Shown: positions 43,354 through 51,831 of the stretch, one piece after another
Layout of the letters: every line of letters begins with the position of its first letter
Numbering within the stretch: position 1 is the stretch's first letter
Assembly: GCA_021775315.1 (NCBI GenBank)
Contig: JAJFIC010000094.1
Location: forward strand, 1 to 52,519
Length of the DNA: 52,519 nt
DNA from: Paracoccaceae bacterium
GTDB taxonomy: Bacteria > Pseudomonadota > Alphaproteobacteria > Rhodobacterales > Rhodobacteraceae
Direction of reading: 5' to 3'
Made by a program: the position numbers and the translations under genes
The notes under the pieces: generated by a model
Database searches by the model: none
Seen by the model: only the letters and a program-made list of their open reading frames with translations
What the model was told of the DNA's origin: nothing

Positions 43354-44277
43354 ATGTCCCTTCGTTTCCGGCAATTGCAGGCGTTTCATGCCATCATCGA
43401 AACCGGCACAGTGACCGGCGCCGCCGCTTTGCTTGGCATTTCGCAGCCCGGTATTTCCAACCTTTTGTACCAGCTAGAGCGTCAGACCAATCTAAAGCTG
43501 TTTGAACGGGTTAAAGGCCGCTTGATGGCAACGCCCGAGGCAAATGTGCTCTATCAGGAAATCGACACGGTTGTGCGCGGGCTGGATCATGTGACACAGG
43601 CGGTTCTGGATTTGCAGAACAAACAGGCCGGTCAGTTGCAGGTCGCGTCGCAGCATTCGATGTCTTTTGGCTTTATGCCAAAAGTGATTTCGGCCTTTGC
43701 CCGTAACCGACCGGATATGTCGATTTCGTTTCAGTCGCAATATTCCTCGAAAATACAGGAATGGGTGCAGACGGGGCTATTTGAAATCGGCGTTTGCGAA
43801 ATGCCTTTGTTGAACGATGCGCTGAACTACCATCCGCTGCATGTCGAAACCCTGCTGGCGATGCCCGAGGATAGCCCGCTGGCCCGGCATGATGTGCTGA
43901 CCCCTGAATTGCTGGAGGATGTGCCGTTCATCGTCATGGGCCCGGATCACATGACGCATCGACGCACGCGCGAGGCGTTTCACAACGCGGGCGTTCCTTT
44001 GCGCACGCGGGTCCATTCGCATCTGTTCAAAAACCTGCTGAGTTTCGTGAAAGAGGGCATGGGGGTTTCGATTCTGGATCGTTTTGTGCTTGATTTCGAT
44101 TTTGAAGGCGGGTTCATCACCCGCCCGTTTCGCCCCGTCATCATGATGGACATGGCAGTCGTGACCTCAAAACACCGCCCGTTATCCGCCATCGGGCAGG
44201 AATTTCTGGCCTTGCTGATTGCTGAGTTGGAACCCTATGCGGCACCTCAGGCATTGTTGCACAGTCAGGGCAGTTGA
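43354..44277 (+). CDS. LysR-family transcriptional regulator
   Basis: A 307-aa LysR regulator. N-terminal winged HTH: RFRQLQAFHAIIETGTVTGA, then ALLGISQPGISNLLYQLERQ. The C-terminal periplasmic-binding-like effector domain starts at about residue 90 (AGQLQVASQHSMSFGFMPKV). It is divergent from the DadA-TRAP operon and likely activates it on binding the substrate. Its stop is 6 bases from the convergent ThDP enzyme stop. Confidence 0.92.
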   Translation: MSLRFRQLQAFHAIIETGTVTGAAALLGISQPGISNLLYQLERQTNLKLFERVKGRLMATPEANVLYQEIDTVVRGLDHVTQAVLDLQNKQAGQLQVASQHSMSFGFMPKVISAFARNRPDMSISFQSQYSSKIQEWVQTGLFEIGVCEMPLLNDALNYHPLHVETLLAMPEDSPLARHDVLTPELLEDVPFIVMGPDHMTHRRTREAFHNAGVPLRTRVHSHLFKNLLSFVKEGMGVSILDRFVLDFDFEGGFITRPFRPVIMMDMAVVTSKHRPLSAIGQEFLALLIAELEPYAAPQALLHSQGS

Positions 44278-44283
44278 CGGTAT

Positions 44284-45975
44284 TCACCCCATCCAGCGGC
44301 GCACGGGCGCGTTGCTTTCTTCAAGTGCCTGACAGACCACATCAATCAGCGTCGGGCCGTCATGTTCAATCGCTTCTTTTAAAACCCGCTCAAGATCTTC
44401 GGGGTTTTCAACCCGCCATGATTTAACGCCGTAAGCCGCCGCAACTGCGGCCTGATCGGTGCGATTGAAGTCTACATTGTAATACCGCGCGTCCTTGTCG
44501 GCATATTGGCTGGCTTTGATCCAGCCAAAGCTGGAATTGGAAAACACAATATAGGTAATGGGCGCGCGGCAGCGGCAGACGGTTTCAAGCTCGCCCACTG
44601 TGAACCCGAAAGAGCCATCGCCCATCATGGCCACAACCTTTGACGTTGGCCGACCGAACCAAGCGCCAAGGGCGGCCGACATGGAATATCCCAAGGCACC
44701 GTGGGCGCGGTTGGTTATGAAGTGCCGACCGGGTCTTTGTAGTTGATAATAGGCGGAAAAATAGGGACAACTGGTGCCGGGATCGGACAGGATAGTGGCA
44801 TCTGCCGGCAGGACCTTCATCATCGCATCAATCACCCGTTCGGGGCGGATGGGGCTGTCAGTGCTGGCGGCATACTGGTTGAAAACCTCAAACTTACGTC
44901 GCTTGATGTCGGCAATTGCAGCGGCCCCGCCAAAGGTTTCAGCCCCCTGATCGCGCTGATCAAGAACGGCGTTCACCTGTGCAAGTGACAGCCTTAGATC
45001 ACCGACGACGCCAACCTCGGTTTGGTAATTCGCGCCGATCACCATCGGATCGACGTCAAAATGTACGACCCTTGTGCCGGGTTTGGGGGCCTCCCACCGG
45101 GCGGTTGTGGTGGAGCCTGCGCGCGCGCCCATGAAGATCACAAGATCTGCGGCCTCCATCATCTCCCATGTCTGGTCGGTGCCGCCGTTAGAGCCGACGA
45201 CCCCCAGACAATTCGCGTGGGTTTCCGCCAGTGATCCTTGCCCGGAAATCGAGGTGGCCACCGGAATATCCAGCCGCGTGGCGAGGCGATCAAGTTCGTC
45301 CATGGCGTTCGCGATAACGATGCCGCCGCCGCAAACGATCAGCGGGTTTCTGGCCGAAAGAATAGCGTCAACCGCAGCTTGGGCAGCGCCGGGTTCAGGA
45401 GCTTGTGGATAGGCCGGATAGCTTTGCGTTTTGGCGTCGGCCCAGATGTCGGACGGATCAACCGGGTCATATTGAATGTCATAAGGCAGCCCCAGATGGG
45501 CCGAGCCTGCACGCCCCGTCGTCATGGCGCGAAAGGCGGTTCTGACCATGCGGGGAATATGCGCGGCCTGCTTGATGACCGTGTTCCATTTCGTCAGGGG
45601 CCGCATCAATGCGTCCTGATCAACCTCGGTCAGGGGGTATTTGCCGTAAGACCCCACCGAAATATCCGTGGTGATGCCCAAAACCGCGTAAGAGCTTTCC
45701 GAGGCTTCGATTAATCCCGGCAAAATATACGTCGCGCCACCGCCTGACGGCCCTTCGGCAACGCCGACCCGCCCGGTTACACGGCTGTACCCATCGGCCA
45801 TATAGGTGGCGCAGCGTTCGTCGCGCGTCAGAACATGGGTGATTTTGTGATCCAGCCTAAGCATAGCGTCATAAAACGGCAGGGTGGTGTCACCGCACAG
45901 GCCGAAAATATGCTGAACACCTTGGTGTTCCAGCATGCGGACCATTGCCTCAGCTCCATTAAGTTCATTTGTCAT
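44284..45975 (-). CDS. ThDP-dependent enzyme (acetolactate synthase-like family)
   Basis: A 563-aa thiamine-diphosphate enzyme of the POX/ALS family. PYR domain with catalytic Glu53 (VLTRDERCATYMADGYSRVT), central domain (PLIVCGGGIVIANAMDELDR), and PP domain with Mg/ThDP motif GDGSFGF ending NSSFGWIKAS. ALS-like enzymes decarboxylate 2-oxo acids or condense them; this one lacks features that would name it acetolactate synthase. Near an amino-acid dehydrogenase it could decarboxylate the 2-oxo product. ATG 45975 is used because GGTGGG stands upstream; a longer frame from 46026 has no site. Divergent from the GntR gene. Confidence 0.88.
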   Translation of the reverse strand: MTNELNGAEAMVRMLEHQGVQHIFGLCGDTTLPFYDAMLRLDHKITHVLTRDERCATYMADGYSRVTGRVGVAEGPSGGGATYILPGLIEASESSYAVLGITTDISVGSYGKYPLTEVDQDALMRPLTKWNTVIKQAAHIPRMVRTAFRAMTTGRAGSAHLGLPYDIQYDPVDPSDIWADAKTQSYPAYPQAPEPGAAQAAVDAILSARNPLIVCGGGIVIANAMDELDRLATRLDIPVATSISGQGSLAETHANCLGVVGSNGGTDQTWEMMEAADLVIFMGARAGSTTTARWEAPKPGTRVVHFDVDPMVIGANYQTEVGVVGDLRLSLAQVNAVLDQRDQGAETFGGAAAIADIKRRKFEVFNQYAASTDSPIRPERVIDAMMKVLPADATILSDPGTSCPYFSAYYQLQRPGRHFITNRAHGALGYSMSAALGAWFGRPTSKVVAMMGDGSFGFTVGELETVCRCRAPITYIVFSNSSFGWIKASQYADKDARYYNVDFNRTDQAAVAAAYGVKSWRVENPEDLERVLKEAIEHDGPTLIDVVCQALEESNAPVRRWMG

Positions 45976-46027
45976 TTTAAACCCACCAATCTTAGGAAAA
46001 CACCATGCATTTAGATTGCGTACCAAA

Positions 46028-46060
46028 CTGTATACAGCTTAGAATATAAAGTTGCATGCA
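46028..46060. promoter_or_regulatory. Palindromes in the ThDP/GntR divergent region
   Basis: CTGTATACAG (46028-46037) and TGCATGCA (46053-46060) are perfect palindromes 25 bases apart, between the ThDP gene start and the GntR gene. GntR-family FCD regulators often bind GTATAC-like palindromes, so CTGTATACAG is a reasonable operator for the adjacent regulator. Confidence 0.55.
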
Positions 46061-46132
46061 TGTCAATATACTTGTAATGTTGAGGTGCGCGACTGTTATC
46101 CGCGCGCAAAATATCTCTGATCGGCAAGACGC

Positions 46133-46828
46133 ATGGCCAAAACTGTAAGTAACGTTGACAGGATTTACGAAAGCCTGCGCCAGATGGCGGCGGATTTTGC
46201 TTTCAAACCTGATCAGCGCATCAACGAAAGCGAATTGGCGCTGTCGCTGAAGGCCAGCCGCACCCCAATTCGCGAGGCGCTTAACCGGTTGGTGGCCGAT
46301 GGTTTTCTGACGTTCCAAAGCGGGCGCGGGTTTTATTGCCGATCGCTTGATCCGCAACGAATTCTTGACCTTTATGAGGCCCGTGTCGCCATAGAATGCG
46401 AGGCTTTACGCCTGACATGCCAGCGTGCCAAGAAAAAGAAAATTGATGCGGTTTCAAATTATCTTGACGAAATCGAACCGGACTACGCCGCTTGCACGGA
46501 TGTCATTAAGCTGCTGGAAATGGACGAAGAATTCCATTTGCGGCTGGTGAAATTGTCACAAAATGCCGAACTGGAACGGATGTTGCGAAACCTAAACGAC
46601 CGCATCCGTTATATTCGCATGATCGACCTAAAAAGACTGCGCAGCAAAGGCAAGGGCACGGGCGCTAATCCCTCATTGTCAGCACATCGGCTGGTCATGA
46701 GCGAGGTTCGCAATGGAAAACCCGCGCGTGCCGAAAAAGCGTTGCGCGCGCATATCCAAAGGCGTCGCGAAGAAGCGACCGAGGCGGTGCGGACCGCTTA
46801 TTCACAACTATACGTCCCAACGGGATAA
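46133..46828 (+). CDS. GntR-family regulator (FCD type)
   Basis: A 231-aa GntR regulator. N-terminal winged HTH: FKPDQRINESELALSLKASR, then TPIREALNRLVADGFLTFQS. The C-terminal helical FCD domain carries the metal-ligand pattern (DEEFHLRLVKLSQNAELERM; LSAHRLVMSEVRNGKPARAE). Effectors of this family are organic acids. It starts a short operon with the racemase-family gene 24 bases downstream, and is divergent from the ThDP enzyme. Confidence 0.92.
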   Translation: MAKTVSNVDRIYESLRQMAADFAFKPDQRINESELALSLKASRTPIREALNRLVADGFLTFQSGRGFYCRSLDPQRILDLYEARVAIECEALRLTCQRAKKKKIDAVSNYLDEIEPDYAACTDVIKLLEMDEEFHLRLVKLSQNAELERMLRNLNDRIRYIRMIDLKRLRSKGKGTGANPSLSAHRLVMSEVRNGKPARAEKALRAHIQRRREEATEAVRTAYSQLYVPTG

Positions 46829-46852
46829 AACCGAATTTTCAGGGGAAAAACC

Positions 46853-47587
46853 ATGCAAATGGGTGGCAAAACAGTCTACGGCGCGTCGGTCGGTATTTTG
46901 ATGCTGGAAACCCGGTTTCCCCGGATATTCGGGGATATCGGCAATGCCCAGACCTGGCCATTTGCCGTGCAATACCGGGTGGTCCGGGGGGCGACGCCTG
47001 ACAAAGTTGTGCGCGATGATCCGACCAAGCTGGTGGATGCGTTTATCGAGGCCGGGCAGGAACTTGTGCGCATGGGATGTGACGGTATCACCACCAATTG
47101 CGGGTTTTTGTCCCTGATACAGGATGATGTGAAACAAGCGTTGAATGTGCCGGTTGCGACGTCCTCGCTTATGCAGGTGCCAATGGTGCAGCAATTGCTG
47201 CCGGCGGGTAAACGGGTTGGGGTTTTGACGATTTCAAAAGACACGTTGACCGCAGAACATCTTGCGGCGGCGGGTGCGCCAATGGACACGCCGATCATCG
47301 GCACGGATCAAGGTCGCTGCTTCACCCGCGATATTCTGGGCGACGCGCTGGAAATTGATTTCGCCGCCTGTCGGCTTGACCTGAAAGACGCGGCTGACCA
47401 AATGGTTACCGACCATCCGGAAGTCGGGGCTATCGTGCTGGAATGCACAAATATGGTGCCCTATGCCAAAGACATTCGAAAGCAAACCGGGCTGCCGGTG
47501 TTTTCAATCTACAGCTTTGTAAATTGGTTTCAGTCAGGCCTGTTGCCGCGCGCATTTCCGATGGAACTGGACGATCCGCGCGGGTGA
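46853..47587 (+). CDS. Asp/Glu/hydantoin racemase-family protein
   Basis: A 244-aa protein of the two-cysteine racemase superfamily. The catalytic pair is Cys83 (ITTNCGFLSLIQ) and Cys198 (IVLECTNMVPYAK). VGVLTISKDTLTAEHLAAAG and the N-terminal GASVGILMLETRFPRIFGDI are family-like. Members racemise amino acids or hydantoins, isomerise maleate, or decarboxylate arylmalonate. Next to the GntR regulator and the ThDP enzyme, it may prepare a stereoisomer for the block. Convergent with the P450 gene. Confidence 0.85.
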   Translation: MQMGGKTVYGASVGILMLETRFPRIFGDIGNAQTWPFAVQYRVVRGATPDKVVRDDPTKLVDAFIEAGQELVRMGCDGITTNCGFLSLIQDDVKQALNVPVATSSLMQVPMVQQLLPAGKRVGVLTISKDTLTAEHLAAAGAPMDTPIIGTDQGRCFTRDILGDALEIDFAACRLDLKDAADQMVTDHPEVGAIVLECTNMVPYAKDIRKQTGLPVFSIYSFVNWFQSGLLPRAFPMELDDPRG

Positions 47588-47616
47588 CTGGCAGTAAAGG
47601 CCAAAATGCCGTCGTG

Positions 47617-48783
47617 TTAGCCGATCTGCAAAGGCAACGTCACGGGTGAGCGGAAATTTGACGACGGCACCCAATCGAAATCGCGGCGCGTCAGTGAAAA
47701 CTCGGGAATGCGGTCCAACAGCATGTTCATAGAGGTCTGTGTGATCAGGCGCGCCAGTGAATTGCCGATGCAAAAATGCTTTCCCGCGCCAAAGCCAAGA
47801 TGGCCGGTGGGCTTGCGATCAAGGTCATAAACCTCGGCATTTGGAAACTTACGCTCGTCGCGGTTGGCCGCGCCATAAGCCAGCACAACGCCATCGCCCG
47901 CCTTCATGGTCTGCCCATGCATTTCAACGTCCCGCGTCAGGGTCCGCTTGAAGCGTTGGGCCGATGTATTGAAGCGCAAGCTTTCTTCGATCGCTTGCGG
48001 CATCAGCGTCGGGTCACGTGCAATCCGGCGGCGGATATCTGGATGATCCGCAAGGTTCATGGCGAAAATGCTCATGAAACTGGACAGGGATTCAACACCG
48101 GCCACGACGAACATTGACGTGGTCAGAACCACTTCGCGGTCGCTAAGGCGATCACCGTCGATCTGTGCCTCGGCCAAACGGGTGATCAAGTCGTCGGCAG
48201 GATTTTTGCGCCGATGCGCCACTTCGGCGGCGATGAAATCAGCCAAGCCCTGAAAAGCCGCGTTCTGGGCCGGGTTTTTACCACGGGCGGCTTTGTCGGT
48301 TGAAATCGCAAGGACCACGTCATGGCGGATTTCGGCGGGGTTTTTCTGTGGCAATCCCAGCATGGTGAAAAGGGTTTCAACCGTGACTTGGCTGGAAAAA
48401 TCGCCGACAAAATCGAATTGGTCGCGCGCGGTGATCTGATCCAGCACCCGCGCGGCAACGGCACGCGACGGGGCGACCAGATGTTCAAGGTTTTTGCGGG
48501 CAAACGCCACCTGCGCCAAAGCGCGCAACCGGTCATGGCGCGGCGGATCGGTGGTGCCAAGCGTGCCGCCCGTGCGTCCGGGGATTTCGTCAATCAGATT
48601 GCCGCTGGTGGAGGAATAAGTTTGCCAGTCTTGCGCCGCCTTTGACACGTCATCATAGCGGGAAAGAAACCAGATATTTGCAGAACTGCTCCAATAACAG
48701 GGGTGATGATCGCGCAGGTTTTGGTAGGCCGGAAACGGGTCGCGGTCGATCTCGGCAGAGTAAAGCGTGATGGGTTCTGTCAT
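47617..48783 (-). CDS. Cytochrome P450
   Basis: A 388-aa bacterial class I P450. Heme loop FGAGKHFCIGNSLARL with Cys338, oxygen-binding I-helix FVVAGVESLSSFMSI, and E-x-x-R in EESLRFNTSAQRF. Its redox partners (ferredoxin and reductase) are not in the window. ATG 48783 (MTEPITLYSAEIDRDPF) is chosen as the usual start; ATG 48828 would add 15 atypical residues, and neither start has a strong ribosome site. It may be co-transcribed with the molybdenum hydroxylase genes upstream (about 120 bases). Confidence 0.92.
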   Translation of the reverse strand: MTEPITLYSAEIDRDPFPAYQNLRDHHPCYWSSSANIWFLSRYDDVSKAAQDWQTYSSTSGNLIDEIPGRTGGTLGTTDPPRHDRLRALAQVAFARKNLEHLVAPSRAVAARVLDQITARDQFDFVGDFSSQVTVETLFTMLGLPQKNPAEIRHDVVLAISTDKAARGKNPAQNAAFQGLADFIAAEVAHRRKNPADDLITRLAEAQIDGDRLSDREVVLTTSMFVVAGVESLSSFMSIFAMNLADHPDIRRRIARDPTLMPQAIEESLRFNTSAQRFKRTLTRDVEMHGQTMKAGDGVVLAYGAANRDERKFPNAEVYDLDRKPTGHLGFGAGKHFCIGNSLARLITQTSMNMLLDRIPEFSLTRRDFDWVPSSNFRSPVTLPLQIG

Positions 48784-48902
48784 CTGTTTTGGTTCGATTT
48801 CATGGCCGGAAATGCCCCTTTGCCGCATTGTTTACCGATAGTGGCAAATTCTGACCGGCAAGAGAAGGGCAAGGGAGTTTTGCGCCGTTCAACAGGGCAG
48901 CG

Positions 48903-51155
48903 TTAGGCGAAATCGAAATGCTGGTTCAGGGGCAGGCTGCGGGCGCGTTTGCCAGTCAGATCGTATAAGGCATTGGCCAAAGCGGGCATCGCGGGTGGCA
49001 CGCCCGGCTCTCCTATACCGGTAATCCTGTCTTTGTTTTCAAGCACTTCAACCGCAATGTCGGGGCTGTTATCCATTCTAAGCGCGTCATAGTCGGGAAA
49101 ATTGGTTTGCTCTACCTGGCCATCTGAAAAAGTAATCTCGCCCATCATGGCGGCAGACAACCCATAGATGATGCCGGACATCACCTGTGCCTGAATGTTG
49201 CGCGGATCAAGTGCGACGCCGACGTCAACAGCCGCCCAGACTTTGGTTATTCTGATGCCGTTTGGCGTGTCGCGCACCTCGACGATTTGCGCGGTTGGGG
49301 TTCCCCAGGAATAGGTAAAGGCCACACCGCGTCCGATGTTTTTGCCGCTCTTGCCTGTCCAGCCAGCCATCGCCGCCACACGTTCCAAAACCTTGGCCGA
49401 GGGCGCATGTACCCCTTGCATCAACCGCAGGCGCATCGCCAGCGGATCAAGGTCGTTGGCGGTGGCCAGTTCGTCCATGAAACATTCATGAAAAAACCCG
49501 TTATGCGAGTTGCCAACAGATCGCCAGAATCCAACTGGCAGGTCCAGATCGGCGATATGACCGGCCACGCGGTAGTTCGCGATGCCGTAAGGTTGATCAT
49601 ACATTCCTTCGACCAGAACCCGGTCGGGGCCAAAAACCGGCAGTCCGGCCAGCCTGCCTGCAAAGGATTGCACCGCCGATTGTGTGGCCAGTTTACCGTC
49701 AAACACGATCGGGCCGGTGTCGCTCATCAACCCACGGAAACGGGCGATGGCGGCAGGGCGGTAGAAATCGTGGGTCATGTCCTGTTCGCGCGACCAAGTG
49801 GTTTTGATCGCGGTGCCGGGCATTTCACGCGCGATGCGTGCGGCAATGATGGAATAGTCAAATTCAAGCCGACGGCCAAAGCTGCCACCGATCAGCGGTG
49901 TAATCAATGTGACTTGATCCCTAGGCAGATCAACCGCTTTGGCGACTTTCTGGCGGGTGTAGACCGGTGCTTGATTTCCTGACCAGATCGTCAGTTTGTC
50001 ACCCTCAAAAAGGGCGGTGGCGTTTAGTGGTTCCATCGCGGCGTGGGCCAGATAGGCGGCTGAATATTCTGCTGTGATGATCTCATCCGGGTTGGCGTTA
50101 CTAAGTACCTCGTCGGGGTCGCCATCGTTGCGCAGGGTTGTGTTGGCGCGCGCCTCAAAAGCCTTGGCGATGGTGGCGTTGATTTCAGCGCTTTCTGCGG
50201 GATATGGGGCGTCGCCCCAAGTAAAGTCAATCAACTCTAGCGCCTGCATTGCCAGCCAGGTGTTTGTCGCAATCACGGCGACACCGTTGCCAAGATCGAC
50301 AATCTTGCGAACACCGGGTTGGGATTTTGCGGCAGTGGCATCAAACGAAATCATCGGGCCGCCTAAACGGGGATTGGTTTTGATGCTGGCAAAAAGCATT
50401 CCGTCCAGCCGCGTGTCGATGCCGTATTGCGCGGTGCCGGTTGATTTTGAAACCATGTCAACGCGGGGCATTGAGGTTCCCAGATACCGCCATTCAGATT
50501 TGGGTTTCAGCGGAATGCCCTGTGGTGGCTCAATCAACGCCGCCTCTGCCGCCAAATCTGTATAGGTGGCGGTTTTCCCGGATGATGAGATCACAACGCC
50601 GTCGTGGGTCTGCAATTCTGCGGGATCGCCGCCCCACCGCTTGGCCGCAGCCTCGATCAACACCTGTCGCGCGGTCGCCCCGGCCAGCCGCATTTTATGA
50701 TAGCCATCGGCAGTGGTCGAAGAGCCACCTGTCAGTTGCATACCAAAGACCTTGGGGGCCTTGGCCAAATTATCCTCGACCTTAAGAAGCAGATTACTGC
50801 GAGGCTCAAAATCTTTGATCAGTAGGGCGGATTTTGCCAGAACATCGTTGGCATAGGCCGCACCGGGCGGGCCGTGTTCAACCCGAATATCCTGCCAGCG
50901 CACATCCAGTTCCTCGGCAACCATGGCGGCCAGACTTGTATGCACGCCCTGACCCATTTCAGCGCGCGGTGTTATGATCGTGATGCCGGTCTGGTCGATC
51001 AGGATATAGGGGTTGAGGATCGACTGGCCATCGCCAGCCACCAATGGGTTTTCCGGGGTTTGGTTGAGTTTATAAACGCCAAACGCCACGCCGCCAGCAA
51101 TGGCTGCGGACCCGATCAGAAATGTACGACGAGCGATTTTTCCAGCGCGACCCAT
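48903..51155 (-). CDS. IorB-like molybdenum hydroxylase large subunit
   Basis: A 750-aa molybdopterin subunit of the isoquinoline 1-oxidoreductase/aldehyde oxidoreductase group. It begins with a Tat signal (MGRAGKIARRTFLIGSAAIA), so the complex is exported folded. Molybdopterin-binding segments include ITPRAEMGQGVHTSLAAMVA, IGGSFGRRLEFDYS, FWRSVGNSHNGFFHECFMDE and ITGIGEPGVPPAMPALANAL with the catalytic-type Glu. It hydroxylates an aldehyde or N-heterocycle together with the small [2Fe-2S] subunit. The start at 51155 is set by the Tat motif; the frame extends to 51491 but would overlap the small-subunit gene. It starts 5 bases after the small-subunit stop. Confidence 0.92.
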   Translation of the reverse strand: MGRAGKIARRTFLIGSAAIAGGVAFGVYKLNQTPENPLVAGDGQSILNPYILIDQTGITIITPRAEMGQGVHTSLAAMVAEELDVRWQDIRVEHGPPGAAYANDVLAKSALLIKDFEPRSNLLLKVEDNLAKAPKVFGMQLTGGSSTTADGYHKMRLAGATARQVLIEAAAKRWGGDPAELQTHDGVVISSSGKTATYTDLAAEAALIEPPQGIPLKPKSEWRYLGTSMPRVDMVSKSTGTAQYGIDTRLDGMLFASIKTNPRLGGPMISFDATAAKSQPGVRKIVDLGNGVAVIATNTWLAMQALELIDFTWGDAPYPAESAEINATIAKAFEARANTTLRNDGDPDEVLSNANPDEIITAEYSAAYLAHAAMEPLNATALFEGDKLTIWSGNQAPVYTRQKVAKAVDLPRDQVTLITPLIGGSFGRRLEFDYSIIAARIAREMPGTAIKTTWSREQDMTHDFYRPAAIARFRGLMSDTGPIVFDGKLATQSAVQSFAGRLAGLPVFGPDRVLVEGMYDQPYGIANYRVAGHIADLDLPVGFWRSVGNSHNGFFHECFMDELATANDLDPLAMRLRLMQGVHAPSAKVLERVAAMAGWTGKSGKNIGRGVAFTYSWGTPTAQIVEVRDTPNGIRITKVWAAVDVGVALDPRNIQAQVMSGIIYGLSAAMMGEITFSDGQVEQTNFPDYDALRMDNSPDIAVEVLENKDRITGIGEPGVPPAMPALANALYDLTGKRARSLPLNQHFDFA

Positions 51156-51159
51156 GCGA

Positions 51160-51624
51160 TCAACCCCCACGCATCTGTCGTGCCGCGTCTTTAATCGCGG
51201 CGCGGATGCGGGGATAGGTGCCACAACGGCACAGATTGCCCGCCATCGCGGTGTCGATGTCCTGATTGGTTGGAAACGGGTTTTCCGCCAGAAACGCAGC
51301 GGCCTGCATGATCTGACCGGGCTGGCAATAGCCGCATTGCGCCACCTGATGGTCAATCCAGCTTTGTTGGATGGTGGCCAGGTTTTCCGGTGTTCCCAAG
51401 CCTTCGATTGTGGTGACTTCGCCCGAAAGATCACTGATTGGCAGGACGCAGGACCGGACTGCCTGACCGTCGATTTGCACAGTGCAGGCACCGCAAGCCG
51501 AGATTCCGCAGCCGTATTTTGTGCCTGTCAGGCCAAGCTCATCCCTAAGCACCCATAAAAGCGGCATGTCTGCCGGGACATCCACGGAATACGCGGTTCC
51601 GTCGACTGTTAAATTGAACGCCAT
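51160..51624 (-). CDS. IorA-like [2Fe-2S] small subunit
   Basis: A 154-aa two-cluster iron-sulfur protein. First cluster ligands Cys39, Cys44, Cys47 and Cys59 ([13 protein letters not shown]); second cluster Cys97, Cys100, Cys132 and Cys134 ([18 protein letters not shown]). It passes electrons from the molybdenum subunit. No Tat signal of its own, so it is probably co-exported with the large subunit. ATG 51624 follows GAGGGTG; a frame extension upstream to 51699 has no site. Divergent from the sulfatase gene. Confidence 0.95.
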   Translation of the reverse strand: MAFNLTVDGTAYSVDVPADMPLLWVLRDELGLTGTKYGCGISACGACTVQIDGQAVRSCVLPISDLSGEVTTIEGLGTPENLATIQQSWIDHQVAQCGYCQPGQIMQAAAFLAENPFPTNQDIDTAMAGNLCRCGTYPRIRAAIKDAARQMRGG

Positions 51625-51831
51625 TGCACCCTCTGTCTTGTCACATAACAAAGGTAGGCGCACGGATGTCGGTTTGAAAGGTGTCATTTTGCCGGGCACC
51701 GCAAATCATACCAAAACCCGATGGACAGGATTGGGCCGGTTTCCTAGTGTATTTGGTATGAAACGACGTGTGATGTCCAACCCAGCAGCCCCATTACCTT
51801 TCACCCTGACCGCCAGAAAGGAAGCCACGCG

